In this document: one piece after another, positions 25,209 to 34,367 of the stretch
Layout: each line of letters opens with the position of its first letter
Numbering within the stretch: the stretch's first letter is position 1
From: Spartobacteria bacterium
GTDB lineage: Bacteria > Verrucomicrobiota > Verrucomicrobiia > Chthoniobacterales > UBA10450
Reading direction: 5' to 3'
DNA length: 64,000 bases
Assembly: GCA_003169695.1 (NCBI GenBank)
Contig: PNAS01000076.1
Location: 21,889-85,888 of the forward strand
Position numbers and translations under genes: made by a program
The notes under the pieces: generated by a model
What the model was told of the DNA's origin: nothing
Databases searched by the model: none
Seen by the model: only the letters and a program-made list of their open reading frames with translations

Positions 25209-27974
25209 ATGGCCATCTCCCGTCATCTCGAAAAAGTTCTGGCGCATGCTGAGCGTGAACTTGCCTCACCGGGCACGAGGCGACCGGCGGAAACTCTGCC
25301 GCTTTACAAGAAGTTCCTAAAGATCGAGGAGCACCGGCTCCGCTTAGATCATCAATCCGGAGGAGGAGGCCGGGAAATTTGCGCGCTCCGCGTCGAGCTG
25401 ATTGACGTCTTGTTGCGCCACATCTTCGCGGCGGCCGGGAGCTTCGCCCAGCAAGACAAAGGCGCCTCCCCCACCCCACTCACGGTGGTGGCGCTCGGTG
25501 GTTACGGTCGCGGGGAACTTAATCCCTTCAGCGACGTGGACGTAATGTTCCTCCACGATAAAAACGGATCGGCCATCTCGCCGTATGCAGCGCAGGTGGT
25601 CGAACAAATCCTCTACCTCCTCTGGGATATTGGACTCAAAGTCGGCCATTCCACACGTTCGATTTCCGAAGCGATCAGCCTGGCGAACAAGGACATGCTC
25701 ACAAAAACCGCGATGCTGGAATCGCGTCAATTGGCCGGCGATCCAAACCTGGCGCGCATCTTTCGCAAACAGTTTCGAGAAAACTGCGTGCGGGGCCGTG
25801 TGCGGGAATATGTGGAGCTTCGCATGCAGGACCAAGCGGCGCGGCACGCGAAATTTGGCGACAGCGTTTATGTGCAAGAGCCAAACCTGAAGAGCGGCTG
25901 CGGCGGGCTGCGTGATTACCAGAATCTTCTTTGGATGACATTCTTCAAAGAGGGCGCGCTCACCACTACGCATCTCGTCGGCAGAGATTGGCTGAGTGAG
26001 GCGGATCGCAAGCGGATCGAAGCAGCCTACGATTTTCTCCTTCGCCTCCGCACCGACCTTCATTACGCAACGGGCCGCGCGACGGACACATTGCATTTCA
26101 ACGTCCAGGACCAGCTCGCGGAGCGGCTTGGTTATCCCCAAAAGCGGGGCACTCTCCGGAACGAAGCGTTGATGAAAGATTATTACGAACACACGCGAAA
26201 CATTTTTCGCGTGACGGAGCGGATCACGGAGCAGTTTGCCAGCGGCCGGTCTTCACGCACGACGCGCTCACTTTTCGGCTTTCTGCCCATGCTGAAAACA
26301 CGGGAGGAGCGGGTTGATTATTTTCGCATTCGCAACCGGCAGCTCTTTCCGCAACGCCGAACCGATTTTGTGAAAGATCCGGAAGCGATGATGCGGGCTT
26401 TTCAGCTAGCGCAAGAACGGCAATTGGATTTGAGCCCGGACCTCGCCGATCTCTTCACGCGCAATCTGGGCGTGGTGACGCGCGGGTTTCGCAACGCAAA
26501 AGGATCACGGGAGAAATTCAGGGCCATCCTTTCCCGCAAAGGCGAAGTCGGACGCGTGCTCCGGATGATGCACCGCATCGACTTTCTCGGCCGTTACGTT
26601 CCGGAGTTTGGGCAGCTCACCTGCCTCGTGCAGCATGAGTTTTTCCATCGCTACACCGCGGACGAACACACGCTGGTTTGCATCGACAAGCTGGACCAGG
26701 TCGTGCAGACGGAGGATCCGAAATTGAGATCGTATCGCGAGCTATTTGAAAAACTCGAGGAACCTTTTGTCCTCTATCTCGCCCTTCTCTTACATGATAC
26801 CGGCAGAGCAGTGGGGGCGCGCCCGCATTCCGAGGCCAGCGCACTTTTCGCGCAAGGCGCTGCGATCCGCCTCCAGCTTTCGCCCGCCCAACGGCGCTCG
26901 CTCATTCTTCTCGTGGACCATCACCTGACTCTCTCGAATATGGCCCAGCAGAGAAATCTCGATGACCCCGAGACCGCGGTGGAGTTTGCGCGCATCGTGA
27001 AAGACCAGAAGAATCTCGATGCCTTGATGCTGCTAACGCTCGCCGATGGGCAGGGCACGAGCGCGGACGCCTGGTCGGATTGGAAAGAGTCGCTCGTCTG
27101 GCAACTCTATCACGCGACTTCGCGATACCTTTCCGATCAGGAGGCATTCTTCGAGCAGACGAAAATCGAGCGCGAGCTTTCACAGAAGCAGGTGACGGAA
27201 AACCTCGGGGCTGATTACGCGGAGGAAGTGGACGCGCACTTCGAGTTCATGCCGGACAATTATTTCCGGGCGTTTGAGGTCGACGGGATCGTTTCGCATT
27301 TGAGGCTCTTCCGCCGCTTCCTGGAAAATTTGTATTTGCGCGATGAACCACCCCTGGCCCCGGCGATGGCCTGGGAGGAATTCCCGCAACAAGGCCACAG
27401 CATCGCTTCATTCTGCGCCTGGGATGGTCAGGAGCTTCTCGCCAAAATCGCCGGTTCTTTCGCCGTGGTTCCAATCAACATCCTTAGCGCGGATATTTAC
27501 ACACGCGGCGACAACGTCGTTCTGGACATTTTTCGAGTGTGCGACACGAAATTTCGCGCGGTAACGGACAAGCGCGACCATGCCCTTGTGGAAACAACTC
27601 TTCGCAGCGCGCTCGCCAATGAGAACTTTGATTTCGCACCGCTCCTCGATCGGGCGCGACGGAAGATCGTCAAGCGGGCCAGCCGCGGCGAGATGGATTT
27701 CCCGACTCGCGTGACAGTCGAAAACAAAGCGCATCCCACGTACACCCTCATTCAAATTCAAACGCCGGATCGGCTGGGATTGCTTTATGAATTGCTCTCC
27801 GCCTTTGGACAGGAACGCGTCTCGATCGCGCTCTCACGGATCAGCACTGAGAAAGGCGCGGCGATAGATACTTTCTATGTCGCCGATCGAGCAACGCGCG
27901 GGAAAATCACCGATCCATCCCGTATTGCCGCGTTACAAGAACGGCTGCATCGGGCCGCCCTCGGGGCCGTCTAG
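25209..27974 (+). CDS. glnD: Bifunctional PII uridylyltransferase/uridylyl-removing enzyme
   Basis: 921 residues in the standard GlnD order: nucleotidyltransferase (GGYGRGELNPFSDVDVMFL, about 97-116), GlnD/UTase helical domain, an HD hydrolase domain (ALLLHDTGRAVGA and LILLVDHHLTLSNMA, about 525-590), and two ACT domains at the C terminus (PTYTLIQIQTPDRLGLLYEL; the first around 710-785). It senses glutamine and modifies PII (GlnB/GlnK) in the cytoplasm. No PII or glutamine-synthetase gene is in this window. All key motifs appear intact. Confidence 0.95.
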   Translation: MAISRHLEKVLAHAERELASPGTRRPAETLPLYKKFLKIEEHRLRLDHQSGGGGREICALRVELIDVLLRHIFAAAGSFAQQDKGASPTPLTVVALGGYGRGELNPFSDVDVMFLHDKNGSAISPYAAQVVEQILYLLWDIGLKVGHSTRSISEAISLANKDMLTKTAMLESRQLAGDPNLARIFRKQFRENCVRGRVREYVELRMQDQAARHAKFGDSVYVQEPNLKSGCGGLRDYQNLLWMTFFKEGALTTTHLVGRDWLSEADRKRIEAAYDFLLRLRTDLHYATGRATDTLHFNVQDQLAERLGYPQKRGTLRNEALMKDYYEHTRNIFRVTERITEQFASGRSSRTTRSLFGFLPMLKTREERVDYFRIRNRQLFPQRRTDFVKDPEAMMRAFQLAQERQLDLSPDLADLFTRNLGVVTRGFRNAKGSREKFRAILSRKGEVGRVLRMMHRIDFLGRYVPEFGQLTCLVQHEFFHRYTADEHTLVCIDKLDQVVQTEDPKLRSYRELFEKLEEPFVLYLALLLHDTGRAVGARPHSEASALFAQGAAIRLQLSPAQRRSLILLVDHHLTLSNMAQQRNLDDPETAVEFARIVKDQKNLDALMLLTLADGQGTSADAWSDWKESLVWQLYHATSRYLSDQEAFFEQTKIERELSQKQVTENLGADYAEEVDAHFEFMPDNYFRAFEVDGIVSHLRLFRRFLENLYLRDEPPLAPAMAWEEFPQQGHSIASFCAWDGQELLAKIAGSFAVVPINILSADIYTRGDNVVLDIFRVCDTKFRAVTDKRDHALVETTLRSALANENFDFAPLLDRARRKIVKRASRGEMDFPTRVTVENKAHPTYTLIQIQTPDRLGLLYELLSAFGQERVSIALSRISTEKGAAIDTFYVADRATRGKITDPSRIAALQERLHRAALGAV

Positions 27975-28037
27975 GGTCGATCCGAACGCAAATCACACTG
28001 GTTCGCGGGAGCTTTCCGCCTAATCTCGATTTCCACC

Positions 28038-28796
28038 ATGAATGCCCTGATTCTCGCCGCGGGTTACGCCACACGCCTCCATCCGCTCACGCTTCATAAA
28101 GCGAAGCCGCTCCTTGAGGTGGCGGGCAAACCGATGATCGAGTGGGTGCTCGACAATCTCGCGCCTATCCCCGATCTGGAGACGGTTTACGTGGTCACGA
28201 ACAATAAGTTCGTGAAGGATTTTCGAATGTGGGCGGATCGTTACCGCAAACGGCAATCCAGGCTCGCGCTCAAAATTATCGATGACGGATCGACCGACGA
28301 CTCGGATAAACTCGGTGCGATCGGCGATATTAACCTTGTCCTGATGCGTGAAGAAGAGTTGGCGAAGAACGATTTGATCATCGTCGCGGGCGACAATCTC
28401 TTTAGCGAGCCGCTCGTGGATTTTGCGAAATGTGCAAGAGACTCCGAAGCGACGTTGGCGACTTACGACGTCGGTGATCTCGAGGCGATCAAGAAATATA
28501 GCAGCATCACGATTGATTCTGCCGGTATCATCACCCAATTCGAAGAGAAACCTGCCGAGCCGAAAAGCACGCTAACCGGGATTGCTCTCTATTATTTTTC
28601 GCGGGAGGTCGTGCCGCTTTTTCGAACGTATCTCGCCGCGGGAAATAATCCGGACCAGCCGGGACGATTCATCCAGTGGCTCCACACTCGCAAGCCAGTG
28701 AAAACCCATCAAATCGGAGGCACTTGGTTTGATATTGGGAGCAAGGAGACGCTCGAAGAAGCGAATAAGATTTTCGCGAAGTTCGCGCGCGGCTAA
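28038..28796 (+). CDS. Sugar-1-phosphate nucleotidyltransferase
   Basis: 252 residues with the nucleotidyltransferase opening [20 protein letters not shown] followed by [18 protein letters not shown], a central VAGDNLF, a [12 protein letters not shown] motif and a late [18 protein letters not shown]. This is the glucose-1-phosphate thymidylyl-/uridylyltransferase fold, but it lacks a C-terminal acyltransferase domain. The exact sugar and nucleotide cannot be assigned. It ends 41 bases before the convergent DUF5069 gene with a perfect palindrome in between. Confidence 0.88.
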   Translation: MNALILAAGYATRLHPLTLHKAKPLLEVAGKPMIEWVLDNLAPIPDLETVYVVTNNKFVKDFRMWADRYRKRQSRLALKIIDDGSTDDSDKLGAIGDINLVLMREEELAKNDLIIVAGDNLFSEPLVDFAKCARDSEATLATYDVGDLEAIKKYSSITIDSAGIITQFEEKPAEPKSTLTGIALYYFSREVVPLFRTYLAAGNNPDQPGRFIQWLHTRKPVKTHQIGGTWFDIGSKETLEEANKIFAKFARG

Positions 28797-28800
28797 ATGC

Positions 28801-28836
28801 ATGTAGAGGCGCTCGCCGCGGCGAGCGCCTCTACAT
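28801..28836. terminator. 36-bp perfect palindrome, likely bidirectional terminator
   Basis: A perfect inverted repeat of 18 bp per arm with no loop (atgtagaggcgctcgccg and its complement). It fills nearly the whole 40-bp gap between two convergent genes and ends exactly at the stop codon of DUF5069. The outer part matches the glnD-leader and Ku/IspH repeats, so it is a repeat-family member adopted as, or inserted as, a terminator. No T-run is attached. Confidence 0.75.
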
Positions 28837-29256
28837 TTACTTCAATCGCCCTTCGTCGAACTCGATGAGATCGAAGTAGGTCCGAATGTCTTTGCGACCT
28901 TCGCCGCCAGCCTCCTTGAGAAAATGGAGAAAGCGCGCCTTTTTTGCGGCAGTATCCGGCCGGCGGGAAATCATCGTCTCATTCCAATACTCGATCGAAT
29001 CCGGTGAATGCAACGCGCAATTCTTTTGGACCCAGTCGAGGATGGCGGCATCGTCATCGAGCCGATGAGCGGCTTCTTCAAACGCATCTGGGTTCAACTT
29101 CAAAAAGGCCAGGAGATGTTTATCGAAGCCGACGGTTTTGTAATTGTATCCGTCGAGCAGCCCCTTCCGATGAAGCTTGGCCTTGTCAATCAGTCGCGGC
29201 AAATGCACGTAGCCACCCAGTCGATCGTACGGACTGCGTGGAAGCAGTTTTTGCAT
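28837..29256 (-). CDS. DUF5069 domain protein
   Basis: 139 residues with the family pattern PRSPYDRLGGYVHLPRLIDKAK near the N terminus, DKHLLAFLKL, then IEYWNETMISRRPD and a C-terminal DLIEFDEGRLK. DUF5069 proteins are small, cytoplasmic, of unknown role and common in PVC bacteria. No neighbour explains it; the bactofilin gene upstream on the same strand starts at 30114 and ends 9 bases before this gene, so co-transcription is possible. Confidence 0.85.
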   Translation of the reverse strand: MQKLLPRSPYDRLGGYVHLPRLIDKAKLHRKGLLDGYNYKTVGFDKHLLAFLKLNPDAFEEAAHRLDDDAAILDWVQKNCALHSPDSIEYWNETMISRRPDTAAKKARFLHFLKEAGGEGRKDIRTYFDLIEFDEGRLK

Positions 29257-29265
29257 TGAGCCCGG

Positions 29266-30114
29266 CTAGGTCGCTGGCAGAGGATGTGGCACCACCGCCG
29301 GCGGGATCGCCTCCGGCGCCGCGGTGACCGCTGGCTTTAACTCGGGCAGCAACTCAGCTTGAGTTAGCCCCGCACTCCCGATAATCAGCTGACCGCAAAA
29401 GATTCCGCCTTTCTCCACTGAAATAGATTTCGCGGTCACGTTGCCGTCGAGCATGGCGTTGCGATGAATAATGACGGCTGCTTCCGCGACGATTTCGCCG
29501 GTCATTCGACCGCGGATTTCGATGCTTTTGACCCGGACCCTTCGGAAAAATTGCACCACTGATTTCCGCTCCACCAAAACGTGTTCCGCTGTAAGGCGTC
29601 CGGGGATCTTGCCGGTGAAATTGATCGTGGCCGTTCCGAGACAAACTAGATTGCCGCGCAATTTACCTTCGATCAACGCGGAGCGGCAGGTCACGCTGCT
29701 GCTGCTGAGATCACCTTTTGCGGTCAGATGTATTTCGCCGTGTGTTCGAATCGAGCGGCTGAAGCTCGTCGTGATCTTATAATCGCGCAGGTCAATGTGC
29801 TTGCTGCATTTGGGGCAAATCGTCGAGGTCGCGGCAGAACTGATTTCTTGCGTGGCCTTGCAATCAAAACACTCGATGATCGAGCTGTGGTGTTTGGTCC
29901 AAAAGCCCTCCATTTTTCGGAAAAGCGACGGATCGGCAACGGGCCCGACCGGTTCGTTTTTCGGGCGGAGCCGCACTTCCACCTTCGGAGCCGAAGGCAC
30001 GAAATGCGCGCCGCATTGGCGACACATCGTGCTCTTCGCCGCCGCATATTCCATCTGCTTAAAGCCACAGTGCGGACAATCCACACTGACTTTAGCAGGC
30101 GACAGCTTTGCCAC
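29266..30114 (-). CDS. Zinc-ribbon bactofilin-like polymer-forming protein
   Basis: 282 residues from GTG 30114. Two zinc-ribbon modules come first: CPHCGFKQMEYAAAKSTMCRQC (about 13-35) and CFDCKATQEISSAATSTICPKC (about 78-100). A bactofilin beta-helix follows (about 125-245), built of repeating short turns (GEIHLTAKGDLSSSSVTC ... GKIPGRLTAEHVLVERKSVV ... GRMTGEIVAEAAVIIHRN). A proline/alanine tail ends the protein. Bactofilins polymerise into membrane-associated filaments for cell shape; the paired zinc ribbons at the front are unusual. Co-directional with the bactofilin 27 bases upstream. Confidence 0.85.
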   Translation of the reverse strand: MAKLSPAKVSVDCPHCGFKQMEYAAAKSTMCRQCGAHFVPSAPKVEVRLRPKNEPVGPVADPSLFRKMEGFWTKHHSSIIECFDCKATQEISSAATSTICPKCSKHIDLRDYKITTSFSRSIRTHGEIHLTAKGDLSSSSVTCRSALIEGKLRGNLVCLGTATINFTGKIPGRLTAEHVLVERKSVVQFFRRVRVKSIEIRGRMTGEIVAEAAVIIHRNAMLDGNVTAKSISVEKGGIFCGQLIIGSAGLTQAELLPELKPAVTAAPEAIPPAVVPHPLPAT

Positions 30115-30141
30115 GGGTCGCGGTCGCGAAAGGGTGGCTGC

Positions 30142-30708
30142 TTAGACGCGGGCGCCGAAAGCCGTCTTGGCTGGAGGCGTCGCCGGCTCTTCATTCCGCA
30201 CGATCTCCGGTCTCGCCGCGGGGGTAGCACCTTTGTGCGCTCCCCCGCTGGTCACCTCGGACTTGCCGATAAAGGTGGCGCCCTCTTCAATGACGAGCCG
30301 CGCCGCTTTCAGGTCGCCTTGGAGCGTGCAACGGGATTTCAGTTCGCAACGCTCGCCCACGGTGATGTTGCCCTGGACTTTGCCGTAAACGGTAATCGAT
30401 TTCGTTTTGATCTCGCCGCGGATATCCGCGTTCTCACCGATCGTCAGTACGCCGTCGGAATTGATTTCACCTTCGACTTTGCCGTCGATGAGCAACTCCT
30501 TTTGAAATTTGATCGAGCCTTTGATCTCGACGTCGCTCGAAAGAATGTCTTTGCCAGAATGTTCAGCCATATATTTTTTGGGATCGATTGTTGATGGTGG
30601 TGTCCTTGGTTCTTCGCGCTGAGCGAGACGGTTCTCCTCAGTGCCCGCGCTTAACGATCCTTCTCCGATCGACGACATGGGCCTTTGCGGAATGAATTTC
30701 TTCAGCAC
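30142..30708 (-). CDS. Bactofilin, polymer-forming cytoskeletal protein
   Basis: 188 residues from GTG 30708 (an ATG at 30678 is an alternative). A disordered N terminus precedes the bactofilin domain (about 53-155): SSDVEIKGSIKFQKELLIDG, GKVEGEINSDGVLTIGENAD and the repeating V-x-G pattern (TVYGKVQGNITVGERCEL). The tail is alanine/proline-rich. It forms filaments without nucleotide. It pairs with the zinc-ribbon bactofilin downstream, and its core closely resembles the third bactofilin at 52223-52672, so the two are paralogs. Confidence 0.93.
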   Translation of the reverse strand: MLKKFIPQRPMSSIGEGSLSAGTEENRLAQREEPRTPPSTIDPKKYMAEHSGKDILSSDVEIKGSIKFQKELLIDGKVEGEINSDGVLTIGENADIRGEIKTKSITVYGKVQGNITVGERCELKSRCTLQGDLKAARLVIEEGATFIGKSEVTSGGAHKGATPAARPEIVRNEEPATPPAKTAFGARV

Positions 30709-30903
30709 GTCGCATTATGGTAATACTCGATGGCGCTGTCAATGGATTACCGAGGGAAATTATCTTTTTCACCGGAAATTTGAATCCGAAAAGACTTTGC
30801 AGCGCCAATGGACGGAGAAATGAGCCCAACACTTCTGCAATCTGATCTTCGATTCCCGCTCATCCCTTTCCGACATTCGCCAATCGAAATCGGAAATTGC
30901 CAT

Positions 30904-30976
<73 letters not shown>

Positions 30977-31068
30977 GTTTTCATAGGTGATTGCGACACG
31001 AACAAAATCTCTTGCTTAATATTTTCACGGTTATTTTCTACGGTCGCTGTGCAAAGCGATACTAAACC

Positions 31069-32208
31069 ATGAAAACCTCCGAGAAAACAAAGTCCGTTAA
31101 GACGTGGGAAAAGACCAGCCAGCAAAACTTGGTGCGCCATAAGTCCGGCCGCTATTATGCCCGGACATTCGGCAACAACAAAGAAATTTGGAAGAGCCTG
31201 CGCACTTCGCATTTCTCGGTAGCGAAAGTGCGGCTTGCGGAATTTCTGCGCGAGCATCGCGAGAAGCAGGTTGCCGGAGTAAGTGATGCCGCAGCGAAAA
31301 TGACGTTCGCGGAAGCGCTCAAGATCCATCAACAAAACCAAGCCGGCGACGTAACGATCAAGCCGAGCACTCGGCATTACTGGAATCAAATCTTTGTCGC
31401 GTTGCTCAAGAGTTGGCCCGTTCTCGCCGATTGGGAATTGCGACGAATCACGAAAACGGACTGCATTGAATGGGCGCGCAAGTTCCGGAAGCGCTCCTCT
31501 CCTACTCGCTACAACAACACGATCGCCGGTCTGCGCCATGTCTTCGGCGTAGCAATTGAGGCGGGCATCATTTACGGCAACCCAGCCGCGAAACTGGAGC
31601 GTCTGCCTGTGCGCGCGAAACAACTGACGCTCCCGAACGCCGGCGAGTTTTTGCAGCTGGTTGAGACGATCAGAACGGCGGGCGCATGGTGTTCGCGGGA
31701 TTGTGCAGACTTCGTTGAGGGCTTGGCTGTGACCGGTGCCCGCAAAGCGGAAGCCGGCGGTATCGAGTGGCGGGATTTAGATTTCAAAGCAGGCCAGATT
31801 GTCATTCGCGGCGACGTGGAAACCGGGACCAAAAACTGGACGATTCTGCGTGTGCCAATGATCCCCAGGGCTCGAGAGTTGTTCCAAAAAATGCGAGCCG
31901 ATCGCGCAAAGGAACCACTGACCGCTAAAGTCTTTCGGGTGCGTGAAGCTCAGAAAGCTATCAATGCGGCCTGCAAAAAACTCCGCATCCCGCGAATCAC
32001 GCATCATGACTTGCGGCATTTGTTCGCCACGGTTTGCATTGAAAGCGGCGTGGATATTCCAACCGTCTCGCGCTGGCTGAATCATAAAGACGGCGGCGCG
32101 CTGGCGATGAAAACCTACGGCCACCTCCACCGGGGGCACAGTGTCGCTCAGGCGTTGAAGGTCAGTTTTGCGCCTAATGACACACCGAGCGCCGATGTAA
32201 GATCCTAG
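31069..32208 (+). CDS. Tyrosine recombinase (phage-type integrase)
   Basis: 379 residues. A SAM-like N-terminal domain (about 70-165) precedes the catalytic domain, with Arg in AVTGARKAEAGGIEW (about 222), HHDLRHLFATVCIESGVDIP (second Arg about 313), His in SRWLNHKDG, and Tyr in KTYGHLHRG (about 350). It catalyses site-specific integration or excision. Placement next to tRNA-Ile2 is typical for tRNA-targeting islands, although the integrase points away from the tRNA and no att repeat could be spotted. The downstream genes (decayed small gene, kelch, halogenase) could be cargo. Confidence 0.9.
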   Translation: MKTSEKTKSVKTWEKTSQQNLVRHKSGRYYARTFGNNKEIWKSLRTSHFSVAKVRLAEFLREHREKQVAGVSDAAAKMTFAEALKIHQQNQAGDVTIKPSTRHYWNQIFVALLKSWPVLADWELRRITKTDCIEWARKFRKRSSPTRYNNTIAGLRHVFGVAIEAGIIYGNPAAKLERLPVRAKQLTLPNAGEFLQLVETIRTAGAWCSRDCADFVEGLAVTGARKAEAGGIEWRDLDFKAGQIVIRGDVETGTKNWTILRVPMIPRARELFQKMRADRAKEPLTAKVFRVREAQKAINAACKKLRIPRITHHDLRHLFATVCIESGVDIPTVSRWLNHKDGGALAMKTYGHLHRGHSVAQALKVSFAPNDTPSADVRS

Positions 32209-32672
32209 CCCATGTCGATAAGTGGCTTTCGGAACAGCGTAAAAGAATTCGACAAATTCTCGCGCAAGCCTCCCTTAGCAAGCTCCGATTAGGTTCGATT
32301 AACCAAGTTTCGCAAATGCGCTCACGAACACCTTTCAACCTCAAGGAACACTGTCAGCTATTCGTCCGATCGCACGACGTAGCGTTTGCCATCGTCGCGG
32401 TGAGCATCAACAACAAAAACCCTGCATTCCTCGCCACTGACGACGGAAACGCATCCCCAGCTCCAACCGGACTTGCTCAGACGATCCGCGATGATTTCCC
32501 AATATTTCCTTTCCAGATTGACAGGTGACTGCTGGAGGAATAAATCTCAGCCCTCCACGTGAGTCCCACTGCCAACCCGACGCTGCTCAGTCCCTGACTG
32601 ACTGGCATTCGACAGTCATGTTTTGCGGCCACGTCACTCATCAAAGGAAAGAACAAGGAAAGGTCATCTATT
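32209..32672. other. Non-coding stretch with one gene remnant
   Basis: 464 bases between the integrase and the kelch gene. Apart from the remnant at 32322-32516, no gene is seen. A plus-strand frame at 32316-32528 is the antisense of the remnant and is not credible. Upstream of the kelch gene a purine-rich aaggaaaggtc near 32655 gives a good ribosome site. Confidence 0.5.
32322..32516 (-). pseudogene. Decayed small protein gene (family of unknown function)
   Basis: On the minus strand the frame from 32516 reads LERKYWEIIADRLSKSGW, SWGCVSVVSGEECRVFVVDAHR, DDGKRYVVRSDE, then a TAG at 32358-32360, then LTVFLEVERCS and TGA. This matches a widespread short protein (W-x-I-x-A-D-x-L---GWSWG---V...D-A-H-R-D-D-G-K-R-x-V-V--D-E-x-L-x-x-F-L-E) whose normal version continues past that point. 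The frame has no ATG/GTG/TTG; the codon in the start position is CTG, and an upstream TGA precedes it. So it lacks a start and has an internal stop. Confidence 0.6.
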
Positions 32673-34160
32673 ATGCTAAGAAAAATATATCTGGCCGTGA
32701 CCGTATTTGTGCTTGCGCTCACCAGCGTCTCGCTCGCCCAGACGCTTCGGACTCTCGTTCACCAGCCTCCGAATGGGGCCTTTCTGGGTTTTCTGTTGAC
32801 CGATGGCACTGTGATGTTCCAAGGGAACAACACGGCCACTTGGTCGAAGCTCACACCCGACAGCTTCGGGAGCTACCTTAACGGAACCTGGTCGCAACTG
32901 GCCAGTCTGCCCTCCGGATACTCACCCGACGCTTTCGCTTCATCGGTCCTGGCCAACGGCCGGGTGGTGATTATAGGCGGCGAATACAATTTCGGTAACT
33001 TTGTGCTCACCAATCTAGGCGCGATTTACGATCCAGTAGCAAATACATGGACCTCGCTACCGCCCCCGGCTGGCTGGGATTTTATCGGAGACTCACCGGC
33101 TGTCGTGCTCCCGGATGGCAAATTTTTAATTGGAAATAAACTTGATAAGCGCATGGCAGAGTTGGATCCCACTACGCTTACCTGGACGCCGATGGGCACG
33201 GGTCTTCAAGTCTCCACGGGCAAGAGCGATTTCAACGCCGAAGAGGGCTGGACGCTTCTGCCCGGCGGTACGGTTTTGACCTGCGATGTGCAAAACGCTC
33301 CGCACTCCGAGAAGTTCATCTATTCTCGGCTGAGCCACCGTGATGTGCACCAAACGTGGGTGAGCGCAGGCAGCACGATTGTAGACTTGCATTCGCCTTC
33401 CCCATTCGGGTGCCTGCCCTACGGAGATCACGGCCAATTTTGTTATTTCCCGCCGGGGGAGATAGGCCCCGCTATTCTCCGGCCTGACGGCACAGTCTTT
33501 GCCACCGGCTCCAATTCCACCGCTGGCCCCGGACACACCGCTATCTATACTCCTCCGACCGTTCCCACCGACCCCGGCACCTGGACTCCCGGCCCCGACT
33601 TCCCCAATGGCGATAACGCGGGCGATTCCTTTGCCGCGCTACTGCCTAACGGTAACGTGCTGGTGTTGGGTAACTCGGGAGAACTTTATGAGTTCGATGG
33701 CGTAAACCTCATCCCCGAACTAAACGCTTCAGGTGCTTTGCTCGTGCTGCCCACTGGTGAGGTGATCGTGGCCGCCAACACCGTCAGCCTCTACACTCCC
33801 TCCAACGCAACATATTCGCCTTCGTGGGCCCCGACTATCACCACTTATCCAGGGACCGTCTTCCGCGGCTCCACTTACCAAATCTTCGGCAAGCAGCTCA
33901 ATGGCTTGTCGCAAGCGGCCGCGTTTGGTGACGAGTACGAAACCGCGACGAACTACCCCTTGGTGCGGATCACGAATCAATCCACCGGTCATGTTTTCTA
34001 CGCCAGGACACACGGCCATAGCACCATGGCTGTCGCCACCGGCAATGCCACCGTTTCCACCAACTTCGACGTCCCTGCGGGGATGGAGACGGGAGCCAGT
34101 TCCCTCCAGGTAGTGGCCAACGGCATTCCCTCCCCGGCGGTGGCGATAACGGTTTTTTAA
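32673..34160 (+). CDS. Secreted kelch-type propeller protein
   Basis: 495 residues with a signal peptide (IYLAVTVFVLALTSVSLAQ). The body is a six- or seven-bladed propeller with kelch-like turns (GRVVIIGGEYNFGNF..., GAIYDPVANTWTSL..., GKFLIGNKLDKRMAELDPTT..., GNVLVLGNSGELYEFDGV). The C-terminal about 100 residues form an E-set/galactose-oxidase-like domain beginning APTITTYPGTVFRGSTYQI. The copper-radical Tyr/Cys ligands of galactose oxidase were not found, so a binding or structural role is more likely. It has a strong ribosome site. It is convergent with the halogenase-like gene. Confidence 0.78.
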   Translation: MLRKIYLAVTVFVLALTSVSLAQTLRTLVHQPPNGAFLGFLLTDGTVMFQGNNTATWSKLTPDSFGSYLNGTWSQLASLPSGYSPDAFASSVLANGRVVIIGGEYNFGNFVLTNLGAIYDPVANTWTSLPPPAGWDFIGDSPAVVLPDGKFLIGNKLDKRMAELDPTTLTWTPMGTGLQVSTGKSDFNAEEGWTLLPGGTVLTCDVQNAPHSEKFIYSRLSHRDVHQTWVSAGSTIVDLHSPSPFGCLPYGDHGQFCYFPPGEIGPAILRPDGTVFATGSNSTAGPGHTAIYTPPTVPTDPGTWTPGPDFPNGDNAGDSFAALLPNGNVLVLGNSGELYEFDGVNLIPELNASGALLVLPTGEVIVAANTVSLYTPSNATYSPSWAPTITTYPGTVFRGSTYQIFGKQLNGLSQAAAFGDEYETATNYPLVRITNQSTGHVFYARTHGHSTMAVATGNATVSTNFDVPAGMETGASSLQVVANGIPSPAVAITVF

Positions 34161-34367
34161 GCGCGCTGGCCGTAAGTTTCCCGCTTCCAACGAGTCGATA
34201 ATCTTGCCGCCGAACGGCACCCATAGCTCATTGAGTGCTGCGGCCAACGAGTCGAATTTTCCTTGTAGTGGAGGTTGACCATAAATCTCGGCTACTTCGC
34301 TGGCAGCCGATAAATTCAAACTGACCACTACCAAATATTGCTGGCGGTTCCGCGCATGGTTGGCGAG

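Noticed and set aside
32316..32528. A 70-codon plus-strand frame before the kelch gene
   Set aside because: The minus strand of the same bases encodes a conserved, though broken, small protein.
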